Assembly: GCF_051401765.1 (NCBI RefSeq)
Contig: NW_027480593.1
Coordinates: 434,001-498,000 of the forward strand
Length of the DNA: 64,000 bases
Direction of reading: 5' to 3'
DNA from: Calliopsis andreniformis
Taxonomy: Eukaryota; Arthropoda; Insecta; Hymenoptera; Andrenidae
Part shown: positions 12,315-25,962 of the stretch, piece after piece
How positions within the stretch are numbered: the first letter of the stretch is position 1
Layout: each line of letters begins with the position of its first letter
Notes under the pieces: model-generated
The model's input: the letters and a program-made list of their open reading frames with translations, nothing else
What the model was told of the DNA's origin: nothing
Database searches by the model: none
Translations under genes and position numbers: made by a program

Positions 12315-14827
12315 TTCAGTGATGAGAATTGATGTTTGTGGATAGAGGTTTGAAGATTGCAGATTGAGTAATGAGTATTGAAGACTGTGAATTGAGGATA
12401 TTCTATTGAGGATTGAGGATTGTCAACTGATTGTTGAGGTCTGAGGGCTGAACATTGAGGATTCAGGATTGAGGATTCAGAATTGAGGTTTGAGGACTGA
12501 GGATTGAGGATTGAAGGTTGATTATTGAGGATTGAGGATTGACAATTGAGGATTGAGGATTGAAGATTGAGGATTGGGTATTGAGGATTGAAGAATGAGG
12601 TTTGAGGATTGAAGATTTAGGATTGGGTATTGAGGATTGAGGATTGGGGATTGAGGATCTAGTATTGGAGATTGATTATTTAGGATTGAAGATAGAGGGT
12701 TGAGGATTGAGGATTGAGGATTGAGAATTGAGAATTGAGGATGAGGACTGAGGTTTGAGGATTGAGGATTGAGGATTGAGGATTGAGTATTGAAGATTCA
12801 GTATTGAGGATTGAAGATAGAGAATTGAGGATTGAGGATTCAACATTGAGGTCTGAGTGTTGAGGGTTGAGTGATGAGAATTGACGATTGTGGATAGAGA
12901 TATGCAGATTGGAAGATTGCAGATTCAGTATTGAGTATTGAAGACTGTGAATTGAGGATATTCTATTGAGGATTGATGATTGGCAACTGATTGTTGAGGA
13001 CTGAGGGCTGAAGATTTAGGATTCAGGATTGAGGATTCAGAATTGAGGTTTGAGGACTGAGGATTGAGGATTGAAGATTGAGTATTGAGGATTGAGGATT
13101 GGGGATTGAGGATTGAGGATTGAGGATTGAGGATTGAAGATTGAGTATTGAGGATTGAAGATTGAGGATTGAGGACTGAGGATTGAGGATTGAGTATTGA
13201 GGATTGAGGATTGAGGATTGAAGATTGAGTATTGGGGATTGAAGATTGAGGATTGTGGATTGAAGATTGAGTATTGAGGATTGAAGATTGAGGATTGAGA
13301 ATTGAGGATTGAGAATTGACGATGAGGGCTGAGGGTTGAGGATTGAGGTTTGAGGACTGAGGACTGAGGATTGAGGATTGAGAATTGAGGATTGAGGATT
13401 GAGGATTGAGGATTGAAGATTGAGGATTGGGTATTGAGGATTGAACATTGAGGATTGAGGATTGAGTATCGAGGATTGAGGATTGAGGATTGAGGATTGA
13501 AGATTGAATATTGATGATTGTAAATTGAGGACTGAGGATTGAATATTGAGGATTGAGGACTGAGGATTGAGGATTGAGTATTGAGGATTGAGGATTGAGG
13601 ATTGAAGATTGAGTATTGAGGATTGAAGATTGAGGATTGTGGATTGAAGATTGAGTATTGAGGATTGAAGATTGAGGATTGAGAATTGAGGATTGAGAAT
13701 TGACGATGAGGGCTGAGGGTTGAGGATTGAGGTTTGAGGACTGAGGACTGAGGATTGAGGATTGAGTACTGAGGATTGAGGATTGAGGATTGAAGATTGA
13801 GTATCGAGGTAGAAGATTGAGGATTGAGGACTGAGGATTGAGGATTGAGTATTGAGGATTGAGTATTGGGGATTCAAGATTGAGTATTGAGGATTGAAGA
13901 CTGAGGATTGTGGATTGAAGATTGCGTATTGAGGATTGAAGATTGAGGTTTGAGGATTGAGGATTGAGAATTGACGATGAGGGCTGCGGGTTGAGGGTTG
14001 AGGATTGAGAATTGACGATGAGGGCTGCGGGTTGAGGGTTGAGGTTTGAGGACTGAGGACTGAGGATTGAGGATTGAGAATCGAGGATTGATGATTGAGG
14101 ATTGAGGATTGAAGATTGAGGATTGGGTATTGAGGATTGAACATTGAGGATTGAGGATTGAGGATCGAGGATTGTGGGTTGAGGATTGAAGATTGAATAT
14201 TGATGATTGAAGATTGAGGATTGAGGACTGAGGGTTGTGGATTGAGGACGAGGACTGAGGGTTGATTATTGATGTTTGAGGTCAGAAGATTGAGGATTGA
14301 GGATTGAGAATCGAGGATTGAGGATTGAGGATTGAAGATTGAGGATTGGGTATTGAGGATTGAAGAATGAGGACTGAGGATTTAGGATTGAGGATCGAGG
14401 ATTGAAGATTGAGTATTGAGGATTGAATATTGAGGATTGTGGACTGAGGGCTGAAGATTGAGGATTCAGGGTTGAGGATTCAGAATTGAGGTTTGAGGAC
14501 TGAGGATTGAGGATTGAGGATTGAAGATTGAGTATTGAGGATTGAAGATTGAGGATTGAGGATTGAGGATTGAGGATTGAGGATGAGGGCTGAGGGTTGA
14601 GGATTGAGGTTTAAGGACTGAGGACTGAGGATTGAGGATTGAGAATTGAGGATTGAGGATTGAGGATTGAAGATTGAGGATTGGGTATTGAGGATTGAAG
14701 AATGAGGATTGAGGATTGAGGATTGAGGGTAGAGGATTGAAGATTGAGTATTGAGGATTGAAGATTGACGATTGAGGATTGTGGGTTGAAGATTGTGTAT
14801 TGAACATTGAGGACTGAGTGTTGAGGG
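12315..14827 (+). repeat. HOR segment 6 (haplotype D)
   Basis: T1 lies at 12315-12453 (gggctgaac end), L6 at 12659 and T2 at 12867-13013 (atgcagattgg). The T1-to-T2 start spacing is 552 bp, 7 less than in the previous unit. L5 is near 14260. A 41-bp direct duplication sits at 13966-14047. Confidence 0.85.
13966..14047 (+). repeat. 41-bp tandem duplication of the gctgcggg landmark
   Basis: Two copies begin gagaattgacgatgag, at 13966 and 14007. The unit is 41 bp, not a multiple of 7, because it contains the six-base unit gacgat. Its counterpart is at 25101-25182. Confidence 0.85.
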
Positions 14828-15413
14828 TTCAGTGATGAGAATTGATGTTTGTGGATAGAGGTTTGAAGATTGCAGATTGAGTATTGAGTATTGAAAACTG
14901 TGAATTGAGGAAATTCTATAGAGGATTGAGGATTGTCAACTGATTGCTGAGGACTGAGGCCTGAAGATTGAGGATTCAGGATTGAGGATTCAGAATTGAG
15001 GTTTGAAGACTGAGGATTGAGGATTGAAGAATGATTACTGAGGATTGAGGGTTGAGAATTGAGGATTGAGGATTGAGGAATGAGGATTGTGGATTGGGTA
15101 ATGAGGATTGAAGAATGAGGATTGAGGATTGAGGATTGACGATTGAGGATTGAAGATTGAGGATTGAGGATTGAGGGTTGAGGTTTGAGGACGAGGACTG
15201 AGGGTTGAGGATTGAGGTTTGAGGACAGAGAATTGAGGATTGAGGATTGAGAACTGATAATTGAGGATTGAGGATTGAAGATTTAGGATTGGGTATTGAG
15301 GATTGAGGATTGGGGATTGAGGATCTAGTATTGGAGATTGATTATTTAGGATCGAAGATAGAGGGTTGAGGATTGAGGATTGAGGATTGAGAATTGAGAA
15401 TTGAGGATGAGGG
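14828..15413 (+). repeat. HOR segment 7 (586-bp truncated unit)
   Basis: T1 lies at 14828-14966 with ctatag and a private aggaaattct. L6 is at 15325. About 40 bp later the sequence jumps through gaggatgagggttcag straight into the next T1, so T2 and the whole downstream part are missing. The same junction occurs before 26549 and 36393. Confidence 0.85.
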
Positions 15414-17521
15414 TTCAGTGATGAGAATTGATGTTTGTGGATAGAGGTTTGAAGATTGCAGATTGAGTATTGAGTATTGAAAACTGTGAATTGAGGATAT
15501 TCTGTTGAGGATTGAGGATTGTCAAATGATTGCTGAGGACTGAGGCCTGAAGATTGAGGATTCAGGATTGAGGATTCAGAATTGAGGTTTGAAGACTGAG
15601 GATTGAGGATTGAAGAATGATTATTGAGGATTGAGGGTTGAGAATTGAGGATTGAGGATTGAGGAATGAGGATTGTGGATTGGGTAATGAGGATTGAAGA
15701 ATGAGGATTGAGAATTGAGGATTGAGGATTGAGGATTGAAGATTGAGGATTGAGGATTGAGGGTTGAGGTTTGAGGACGAGGACTGAGGGTTGGGGATTG
15801 AGGTTTGAGGACAGAGAATTGAGGATTGAGGATTGAGAATTGATAATTGAGGATTGAGGATTGAAGATTTAGGATTGGGTATTGAGGATTGAGGATTGGG
15901 GATTGAGGATCTAGTATTGGAGATTGATTATTTAGGATTGAAGACAGAGGGTTGAGGATTGAGGATTGAGGATTGAGGATTGAGAATTGAGAATTGAGGA
16001 TGAGGACTGAGGTTTGAGGATTGAGGATTGAGGGTTGAGGATTGAGTGTTGATGATTCAGTATTGAGGATTGAAGATAGAGAATTGAGGATTGAGGATTT
16101 AACATTGAGGTCTGAGTGTTGAGGGTTGAGTGATGAGAATTGACGTTTGTGGATAGAGATATGCCGATTCGAAGATTGCAGATTGAGTATTGAGTATTGA
16201 AGACTGTGAATTGAGGGTATTCTATTGAGGATTGATGATTGGCAACTGATTGTTGAGGACTGAGGGCTGAAGATTTAGGATTCAGGATTGAGGATTCAGA
16301 ATTGAGGTTTGAGGACTGAGGATTGAGGATTGAAGATTGAGTATTGAGGATTGAGGACTGGGGATTGAGGATTGAGTATTGAGGATTGAGGATTGAGGAT
16401 TGAAGATTCAGTATCGAGGATTGAAGATTGAGGATTGTGGATTGAAGATTGAGTATTGAGGATTGAAGATTGAGGATTGAGGATTGAGGATTGAGAATTG
16501 ACGATGAGGGCTGCGGGTTGAGGGTTGAGGTTTGAGGACTGAGGGCTGAGAATTGAGGATTGAGAATTGAGGATTGAGGATTGAGGATTGAGGATTGAAG
16601 ATTGAGGATTGGGTATTGAGGATTGAAGATTGAGGATTGAGGATTGAAGATTGAGGATTGAGGATTGAGGATTGAGGATTGAGGATGAGGGCTGAGGGTT
16701 GAGGATTGAGGTTTAAGGACTGAGGACTGAGGATTGAGGATTGAGAATTGAGGATTGAGTATTGAGGATTGAAGAGTGAGGATTGTGGATTGAAGATTGA
16801 GTATTGAGGATTGAAGAATGAGGATTGAGAATTGAGGATTGAGAATTGACGATGAGGGCTGAGGGTTGAGGATTGAGGTTTGAGGACTGAGGACTGAGGA
16901 TTGAGGATTGAGAATTGAGGATTGAGGATTGAGGATTGAGGATTGAGGATTGAAGATTGAGGATTGGGTATTGAGGATTGAACATTGAGGATTGAGGATT
17001 GAGTATCGAGGATTGAGGATTGAGGATTGAAGATTGAATATTGATGATTGTAGATTGAGGATTGAGGATTGAAGATTGAGGATTGAGGACTGAGGATTGA
17101 GGATTGAGTATTGAGGATTGAGGATTGAGGATTGAAGATTGTGTATTGAGGTAGAAGATTGAGGATTGAGGACTGAGGATTGAGGATTGAGTATTGAGGA
17201 TTGAGGATTGAGGACTGAAGATTCAGTATTGAGGATTGCAGATTGAGGATTGAGGATTGAGGATTGAGAATTGACGATGAGGGCTGCGGGTTGAGGGTTG
17301 AGGTTTGAGGACTGAGGACTGAGAATTGAGGATTGAGAATTGAGGATTGAGGTTTGAGGATTGAAGATTGAGGATTGGGTATTGAGGATTGAAGAATGAG
17401 GATTGAGGATTGAGGATTGAGGATAGAGGATTGAAGATTGAGTATTGAGGATTGAAGATTGACGATTGAGGATTGTGGGTTGAAGATTGTGTATTGAACA
17501 TTGAGGACTGAGTGTTGAGGG
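15414..17521 (+). repeat. HOR segment 8 (haplotype B)
   Basis: T1 lies at 15414-15552 with ctgttg, L6 at 15911 and T2 at 16126-16272 with atgccgattcg. The T1-to-T2 start spacing is 712 bp. It follows directly after the truncated unit, as the other two B units do. Confidence 0.85.
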
Positions 17522-19539
17522 TTCAGTGATGAGAATTGATGTTTGTGGATAGAGGTTTGAAGATTGCAGATTGAGTATTGAGTATTGAAAACTGTGAATT
17601 AAGGATATTCTATAGAGGATTGAGGATTGTCAACTGATTGCTGAGGACTGAGGCCTGAAGATTGAGGATTCAGGATTGAGGATTCAGAATTGAGGTTTGA
17701 AGACTGAGGATTGATTATTGAAGAATGATTATTGAGGATTGAGGGTTGAGAATTGAGTATTGAGGATTGAGGAATGAGGATTGTGGATTGGGTAATGAGG
17801 ATTGAAGAATGAGGATTGAGAATTGAGGATTGAGGATTGAGGATTGAAGATTGAGGATTGAGGATTGAGGGTTGAGGTTTGAGGACGAGGACTGAGGGTT
17901 GAGGATTGAGGTTTGTGGACAGAGAATTGAGGATTGAGGATTGAGAATTGATAATTGAGGATTGAGGATTGAAGATTTAGGATTGGGTATTGAGGATTGA
18001 GGATTGGCGATTGAGGATCTAGTATTGGAGATTGATTATTTAGGATTGAAGATAGAGGGTTGAGGATTGAGGATTGAGGATTGAGGATTGAGGATTGAAG
18101 ATTGAGGATTGGGTATTGAGGATTGAACATTGAGGATTGAGGATTGAGAATCGAGGATTGAGGATTGAGGATTGAATATTGAATATTGATGATTGTAGGT
18201 TGAGGATTGAGGATTGAAGATTGAGGATTGAGAACTGAGGATTGAGGATTGAGTATTGAGGATTGAGGATTGAGGATTGAAGATTGAGTATTGAGGTAGA
18301 AGATTCAGGATTGAGGACTGAGGATTGAGGATTGAGTATTGAGGATTGAGGATTGAGGATTGAAGATTGAGTATTGTGGATTGAAGATTGAGGATTGGGT
18401 ATTGAGGATTGAGGATTGGGGATTGAGGATCTAGGATTGAGGATCAAGGATTGAAGATTGAGTATTGAGGATTGAAGATTGAGGATTGAGGATTGAGGAT
18501 TGAGGACTGAGGATTGAAGATTGAGGATTGAGGATTAAAGATTGAGTATTGAGGATTGAAAATTGAGAATTGAGGATTGAGGATTGAACATTGAGGACTG
18601 AGTGTTGAGTGTTGAGTGGTGAGTATTGATGTTTGTGGATAGAGATTTGAAGGTCGCAGAATGAGTATTGTGTATTGGAAACTGTGAATTGTGGATATTC
18701 CATTGAGGATTGAGGATTGTAACCTGATTGTTGATGACTGAGGGCTGAAGATTGAGGATTCAGGTTTGAGGATTCAGAATTGAGGTTTGAGGACTGAGGA
18801 TTGAGGATTGAGGATTGAAGATTGAGTATTGAGGATCGAAGATTGAGGATTGAGGATTGAGGATTGAGGATTGAGGATGAGGGCTGAGGGTTGAGGATTG
18901 AGGTTTGAGGACTGAGGACTGAGGATTGAGGATTGAGAATTGAGGATTGAGGATTGAGGATTGAGGATTGAAGATTGAGGATTGGGAATTGTGGATTGAA
19001 CATTGGGGATTGAGGATTGAGGATTGAGAGTTGACGATGAGGGCTGAGGGTTGAGGATTGAGGTTTGAGGACTGAGGACTGAGGATTGAGGATTGAGTGT
19101 TGAGAATTGATGTTTGATGATTGAGATTTGATTATTGAATATTGTGGATTGAGCATTGAACCATGATAATTCAGGATACACTATTGAGTATTAGGAATTG
19201 AGGATTGATGGTTGAGTATTGAGGATTGGTGGTTGAGGGTTGTGTGTTGAATATTGAAGATTGAGCATTGAGGATTGAGGTTTGAAGATTGAGGATTGAA
19301 TATTGAGTATTGATGATTGAAGATTGAGGATTGAGGATTGAGTGTTGAGGATTGAGGACGAGGACTGACGGTTGAGGATTGATGTTTGAGGTCTGAGGAT
19401 TGAGGATTGAGGACTGAGGATTGAGGATTGAGGATTGAGCATTGAAGATTGAGGATTGGGTATTGAGGATTGAAGATTGACGATTGAGGGTTGTGGGTTG
19501 AAGATTGAGTATTGAACACTGAGGACTGAGTGTTGAGGG
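17522..19539 (+). repeat. HOR segment 9 (T1, L6, T3, relict T4)
   Basis: T1 lies at 17522-17660 with gaattaagg, and L6 at 18019. The expected T2 is missing. In its place come a T3 at 18612-18750, close to those at 1861 and 4551, and then the decayed T4 at 19103-19186. The right edge of duplication block 1 is at about 17,700. From there to 20.09 kb is the older spacer between the two blocks. Confidence 0.8.
19103..19186 (+). repeat. T4: decayed single-copy relative of the T1 cassette
   Basis: Twelve heptamers starting agaattgatgtttg line up without a gap against the matching part of T1. I counted about 19 mismatches in 84 columns. Both share agaattg-atgtttg at the left and an aggata-ctattg core at the right. 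The internal heptamers differ, for example aaccatg here against aaaactg in T1. No second copy was found in the window. The flank 19187-19300 is also unusual (gattggtggttg, ggttgtgtgttg). It could instead be an independently diverged stretch, but the unbroken register and shared ends argue for common origin. Confidence 0.65.
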
Positions 19540-21395
19540 TTCAGTGATGAGAATGGATGTTTGTGGATAGAGGTTTGAAGATTGCAGATAGAGCATTGAG
19601 TATTGAAAACTGTGAATTGAGGATATTCTATTGAGGATTGAGGATTGTCAACTGATTGCTGAGGACTGAGGCCTGAAGATTGAGGATTCAGGATTGAGGA
19701 TTCAGAATTGAGGTTTGAAGACTGAGGATTGAGGATTGAAGAATGATTGTTGAGGATTGAGGGTTGAGAATTGAGGATTGAGGATTGAGGAATGAGGATT
19801 GTGGATTGGGTAATGAGGATTGAAGAATGAGGATTAAGAATTGAGGATTGAGGATTGAAGATTGAGTATTGAGGATTGAAGGTTGAGGATTGAGGACTGA
19901 GGATTGAGGATTGAGTATTGAGGATTGAGGATTGAGGATTAAAGATTGAGTATTGAGGATTGAAGATTGAGGATTGTGGATTGAAGATTGAGTATTGAGG
20001 ATTGAAGATTGAGGATTGAGGATTGATGGTTGAGGTTTGAGGACGAGGGCTGAGGGTTGAGGATTGAGGTTTGAGGACAGAGAATTGAGGATTGAGGATT
20101 GAGAATTGATAATTGAGGATTGAGGATTGAAGATTTAGGATTGGGTATTGAGGATTGAAGATTGAGGATTGTGGATTGAAGATTGAGCATTGAGGATTGA
20201 AGAATGAGGATAGAGAATTGAGGATTGAGAATTGACGATGAGGGCTGAGGGTTGAGGATTGAGGTTTGAGGACTGAGGACTGAGGATTGAGGATTGAGAA
20301 TTGAGGATTGAGGATTGAGGATTGAGGGTTGAGGATTGAAGATTGAGGATTGGGTATTGAGGATTGAACATTGAGGATTGAGTATTGAGTATCGAGGATT
20401 GAGGATTGAGGATTGAAGATTGAATATTGATGATCGTAGGTTGAGGATTGAGGATTGAAGATTGAGGATTGAGGACTGAGGATTGAGGATTGAGTACTGA
20501 GGATTGAGGATTGAGGATTGAAGGTTGAGTATTGAGGTAGAAGACTGAGGATTGAGGACTGAGGATTGAGAATTGACGATAAGGGCTGCGGGTTGAGGGT
20601 TGAGGTTTGAGGACTGAGGACTGAGAATTGAGGATTGAGAATTGAGGATTGAGGATTGAGGATTGAGGATTGAAGATTGAGGATTGGGTATTGAGGATTG
20701 AACATTGAGGATTGAGAATTGAGGATCGTGGATTGTGGGTTGAGGATTGAAGATTGAATATTGATGATTGAAGATTGAGGATTGAGGACTGAGGGTTGTG
20801 GATTGAGGACGAGGACTGAGGGTTGATTATTGATGTTTGAGGTCAGAAGATTGAGGATTGAGGATTGAGAATCGAGGATTGAGGATTGAGGATTGAAGAT
20901 TGAGGATTGGGTATTGAGGATTGAAGAATGAGGACTGAGGATTTAGGATTGAGGATCGAGGATTGAAGATTGAGTATTGAGGATTGAATATTGAGGATTG
21001 AGTACTGAGGGCTGAAGATTGAGGATTCAGGGTTGAGGATTCAGAATTGAGGTTTGAGGACTGAGGATTGAGGACTGAGGATTGAAGATTGAGTATTGAG
21101 GATTGAAGATTGAGGATTGAGGATTGAGGATTGAGGATTGAGGATTGAGGATGAGGGCTGAGTGTTGAGGATTTAGGTTTAAGGACTGAGGACTGAGGAT
21201 TGAGGATTGAGAATTGAGGACTGAGGATTGAGGATTGAAGATTGTGGATTGGGTATTGAGGATTGAAGAATGAGGATTGAGGATTGAGGATTGAGGATAG
21301 AGGATTGAAGATTGAGTATTGAGGATTGAAGATTGACGCTTGAGGTTTGTGGATTGAAGATTGAGTATTGAACATCGAGGACTGAGTGTTGAGGG
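19540..21395 (+). repeat. HOR segment 10 (T1 without L6 or T2)
   Basis: T1 lies at 19540-19678 with gaatggatg and cagatagagcattg, like the copy at 6687 in the first change. The L6 region is interrupted: gatttaggattggg near 20.13 kb runs into plain heptamers. L5 is near 20821. Block 2 of the 8.75-kb duplication begins inside it, at about 20,087. Confidence 0.8.
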
Positions 21396-23456
21396 TTCAG
21401 TGATGAGAATTGATGTTTGTGGATAGAGGTTTGAAGATTGCAGATTGAGTAATGAGTATTGAAAACTGTGAATTGAGGATATTCTATTGAGGATTGAGGA
21501 TTGTCAACTGATTGTTGAGGTCTGAGGGCTGAACATTGAGGATTCAGGATTGAGGATTCAGAATTGAGGTTTGAGGACTGAGGATTGAGGATTGAAGGTT
21601 GATTATTGAGGATTGAGGATTGAGAATTGAGGATTGAGGATTGAGGATTGAAGATTGAGGATTGGGTATTGAGGATTGAAGAATGAGGATTGAGGATTGA
21701 AGATTTAGGATTGGGTATTGAGGATTGAGGATTGGGGATTGAGGATCTAGTATTGGAGATTGATTATTTAGGATTGAAGATAGAGGGTTGAGGATTGAGG
21801 ATTGAGGATTGAGAATTGAGAATTGAGGATGAGGACTGAGGTTTGAGGATTGAGGATTGAGGATTGAGGATTGAGTATTGAAGATTCAGTATTGAGGATT
21901 GAAGATAGAGAATTGAGGATTGAGGATTCAACATTGAGGTCTGAGTGTTGAGGGTTGAGTGATGAGAATTGACGATTGTGGATAGAGATATGCAGATTGG
22001 AAGATTGCAGATTCAGTATTGAGTATTGAAGACTGTGAATTGAGGATATTCTATTGAGGATTGATGATTGGCAACTGATTGTTGAGGACTGAGGGCTGAA
22101 GATTTAGGATTCAGGATTGAGGATTCAGAATTGAGGTTTGAGGACTGAGGATTGAGGATTGAAGATTGAGTATTGAGGATTGAGGATTGGGGATTGAGGA
22201 TTGAGGATTGAGGATTGAGGATTGAAGATTGAGTATTGAGGATTGAAGATTGAGGATTGAGGACTGAGGATTGAGGATTGAGTATTGAGGATTGAGGATT
22301 GAGGATTGAAGATTGAGTATTGGGGATTGAAGATTGAGGATTGTGGATTGAAGATTGAGTATTGAGGATTGAAGATTGAGGATTGAGAATTGAGGATTGA
22401 GAATTGACGATGAGGGCTGAGGGTTGAGGATTGAGGTTTGAGGACTGAGGACTGAGGATTGAGGATTGAGGACTGAGGACTGAGGATTGAGGATTGAGAA
22501 TTGAGGATTGAGGATTGAGGATTGAGGATTGAAGATTGAGGATTGGGTATTGAGGATTGAACATTGAGGATTGAGGATTGAGTATCGAGGATTGAGGATT
22601 GAGGATTGAAGATTGAAAATTGATGATTGTAAATTGAGGACTGAGGATTGAGGATTGAGGATTGAAGATTGAGTATCGAGGTAGAAGATTGAGGATTGAG
22701 GACTGAGGATTGAGGATTGAGTATTGAGGATTGAGTATTGGGGATTCAAGATTGAGTATTGAGGATTGAAGACTGAGGATTGTGGATTGAAGATTGCGTA
22801 TTGAGGATTGAAGATTGAGGATTGAAGATTGAGTATTGAGGATTGAAGATTGAGGATTGTGGATTGAAGATTGAGTATTGAGGATTGAAGATTGAAGATT
22901 GAGGATTGAGGATTGAGGATTTAGAATTGACGATGAGGGCTGCGGGTTGAGGGTTGAGGTTTGAGGACTGAGGACTGAGGATTGAGGATTGAGAATTGAG
23001 GATTGAGGATTGAGGTCTGAGGATTAAAGATTGAGGATTGAGAATTGGGGATTGAGGATTGAGGGTTGAGGATTCAGGATTGAGGATTGAGTATTGACGG
23101 TTGAGGATTGATGACTGAGGATTGAGGGTTGAGGATTGAGGATTGAGTATTGAAGATTGAGTGTTGAGGATTGAGGGTTGAGGATTGAGGATTGAGTATT
23201 GAGGATTGAGGATGAGGGCTGAGGTTTGAGGTTTGAGGTTTAATGACTGAGGACTGAGGATTGAGGATTGAGAATTGAGGATTGAGGATTGAGGATTGAA
23301 GATTGAGGATTTGGTATTGAGGATTGAAGAATGAGGATTGAGGATTGAGGATTGTGGATTGAGGATTGAAGATTGAGTATTGAGGATTGAAGATTGACGC
23401 TTGAGGTTTGTGGATTGAAGATTGAGTATTGAACATCGAGGACTGAGTGTTGAGGG
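21396..23456 (+). repeat. HOR segment 11 (haplotype D, copy of segment 5)
   Basis: T1 lies at 21396-21534, L6 at 21747 and T2 at 21955-22101, each exactly 11,142 bp after its counterpart in segment 5. Differences seen include gaaaattgatg near 22616 (gaatattgatg in segment 5) and gaggattgaag near 22817 (gaggactgaag). Confidence 0.88.
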
Positions 23457-25962
23457 TTCAGTGATGAGAATTGATGTTTGTGGATAGAGGTTTGAAGATT
23501 GCAGATTGAGTAATGAGTATTGAAGACTGTGAATTGAGGATATTCTATTGAGGATTGAGGATTGTCAACTGATTGTTGAGGTCTGAGGGCTGAACATTGA
23601 GGATTCAGGATTGAGGATTCAGAATTGAGGTTTGAGGACTGAGGATTGAGGATTGAAGGTTGATTATTGAGGATTGAGGATTGACAATTGAGGATTGAGG
23701 ATTGAAGATTGAGGATTGGGTATTGAGGATTGAAGAATGAGGATTGAGGATTGAAGATTTAGGATTGGGTATTGAGGATTGAGGATTGGGGATTGAGGAT
23801 CTAGTATTGGAGATTGATTATTTAGGATTGAAGATAGAGGGTTGAGGATTGAGGATTGAGGATTGAGAATTGAGAATTGAGGATGAGGACTGAGGTTTGA
23901 GGATTGAGGATTGAGGATTGAGGATTGAGTATTGAAGATTCAGTATTGAGGATTGAAGATAGAGAATTGAGGATTGAGGATTCAACATTGAGGTCTGAGT
24001 GTTGAGGGTTGAGTGATGAGAATTGACGATTGTGGATAGAGATATGCAGATTGGAAGATTGCAGATTCAGTATTGAGTATTGAAGACTGTGAATTGAGGA
24101 TATTCTATTGAGGATTGATGATTGGCAACTGATTGTTGAGGACTGAGGGCTGAAGATTTAGGATTCAGGATTGAGGATTCAGAATTGAGGTTTGAGGACT
24201 GAGGATTGAGGATTGAAGATTGAGTATTGAGGATTGAGGATTGGGGATTGAGGATTGAGGATTGAGGATTGAGGATTGAAGATTGAGTATTGAGGATTGA
24301 AGATTGAGGATTGAGGACTGAGGATTGAGGATTGAGTATTGAGGATTGAGGATTGAGGATTGAAGATTGAGTATTGGGGATTGAAGATTGAGGATTGTGG
24401 ATTGAAGATTGAGTATTGAGGATTGAAGATTGAGGATTGAGAATTGAGGATTGAGAATTGACGATGAGGGCTGAGGGTTGAGGATTGAGGTTTGAGGACT
24501 GAGGACTGAGGATTGAGGATTGAGAATTGAGGATTGAGGATTGAGGATTGAGGATTGAAGATTGAGGATTGGGTATTGAGGATTGAACATTGAGGATTGA
24601 GGATTGAGTATCGAGGATTGAGGATTGAGGATTGAAGATTGAATATTGATGATTGTAAATTGAGGACTGAGGATTGAATATTGAGGATTGAGGACTGAGG
24701 ATTGAGGATTGAGTATTGAGGATTGAGGATTGAGGATTGAAGATTGAGTATTGAGGATTGAAGATTGAGGATTGTGGATTGAAGATTGAGTATTGAGGAT
24801 TGAAGATTGAGGATTGAGAATTGAGGATTGAGAATTGACGATGAGGGCTGAGGGTTGAGGATTGAGGTTTGAGGACTGAGGACTGAGGATTGAGGATTGA
24901 GTACTGAGGATTGAGGATTGAGGATTGAAGATTGAGTATCGAGGTAGAAGATTGAGGATTGAGGACTGAGGATTGAGGATTGAGTATTGAGGATTGAGTA
25001 TTGGGGATTCAAGATTGAGTATTGAGGATTGAAGACTGAGGATTGTGGATTGAAGATTGCGTATTGAGGATTGAAGATTGAGGTTTGAGGATTGAGGATT
25101 GAGAATTGACGATGAGGGCTGCGGGTTGAGGGTTGAGGATTGAGAATTGACGATGAGGGCTGCGGGTTGAGGGTTGAGGTTTGAGGACTGAGGACTGAGG
25201 ATTGAGGATTGAGAATCGAGGATTGATGATTGAGGATTGAGGATTGAAGATTGAGGATTGGGTATTGAGGATTGAACATTGAGGATTGAGGATTGAGGAT
25301 CGAGGATTGTGGGTTGAGGATTGAAGATTGAATATTGATGATTGAAGATTGAGGATTGAGGACTGAGGGTTGTGGATTGAGGACGAGGACTGAGGGTTGA
25401 TTATTGATGTTTGAGGTCAGAAGATTGAGGATTGAGGATTGAGAATCGAGGATTGAGGATTGAGGATTGAAGATTGAGGATTGGGTATTGAGGATTGAAG
25501 AATGAGGACTGAGGATTTAGGATTGAGGATCGAGGATTGAAGATTGAGTATTGAGGATTGAATATTGAGGATTGTGGACTGAGGGCTGAAGATTGAGGAT
25601 TCAGGGTTGAGGATTCAGAATTGAGGTTTGAGGACTGAGGATTGAGGATTGAGGATTGAAGATTGAGTATTGAGGATTGAAGATTGAGGATTGAGGATTG
25701 AGGATTGAGGATTGAGGATGAGGGCTGAGGGTTGAGGATTGAGGTTTAAGGACTGAGGACTGAGGATTGAGGATTGAGAATTGAGGATTGAGGATTGAGG
25801 ATTGAAGATTGAGGATTGGGTATTGAGGATTGAAGAATGAGGATTGAGGATTGAGGATTGAGGGTAGAGGATTGAAGATTGAGTATTGAGGATTGAAGAT
25901 TGACGATTGAGGATTGTGGGTTGAAGATTGTGTATTGAACATTGAGGACTGAGTGTTGAGGG
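23457..25962 (+). repeat. HOR segment 12 (haplotype D, copy of segment 6)
   Basis: T1 lies at 23457-23595, L6 at 23801 and T2 at 24009-24155. It is 7 bp shorter than segment 6: one heptamer is missing near 24.62 kb, which changes the block offset from 11,142 to 11,135. The 41-bp duplication is present at 25101-25182. Confidence 0.88.

Larger units (their letters stand above)
8945..17700 (+). repeat. Segmental duplication, block 1 (about 8.75 kb)
   Basis: This block covers the end of HOR segment 4, all of segments 5-8 and the start of segment 9. It matches 20,087-28,835 base for base at offset 11,142 up to about 13.48 kb and 11,135 after it, a 7-bp difference. I saw nine substitutions by eye. 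To the right of 17,700 mismatches rise to roughly nine in 360 bp, so the edge is sharp. To the left of 8,945 the two loci carry different cassettes. Confidence 0.88.

Noticed and set aside
19191..20705. A 504-codon - strand open frame, and dozens of similar frames across the window, as protein-coding genes
   Set aside because: They consist only of the translated heptamer (N-P-Q-S-S-I-L with variants). They overlap in several - frames with the same peptide, start at chance cat bases in variant heptamers and end at tca, tta or cta variants. No promoter, ribosome site or non-repeat domain is present.
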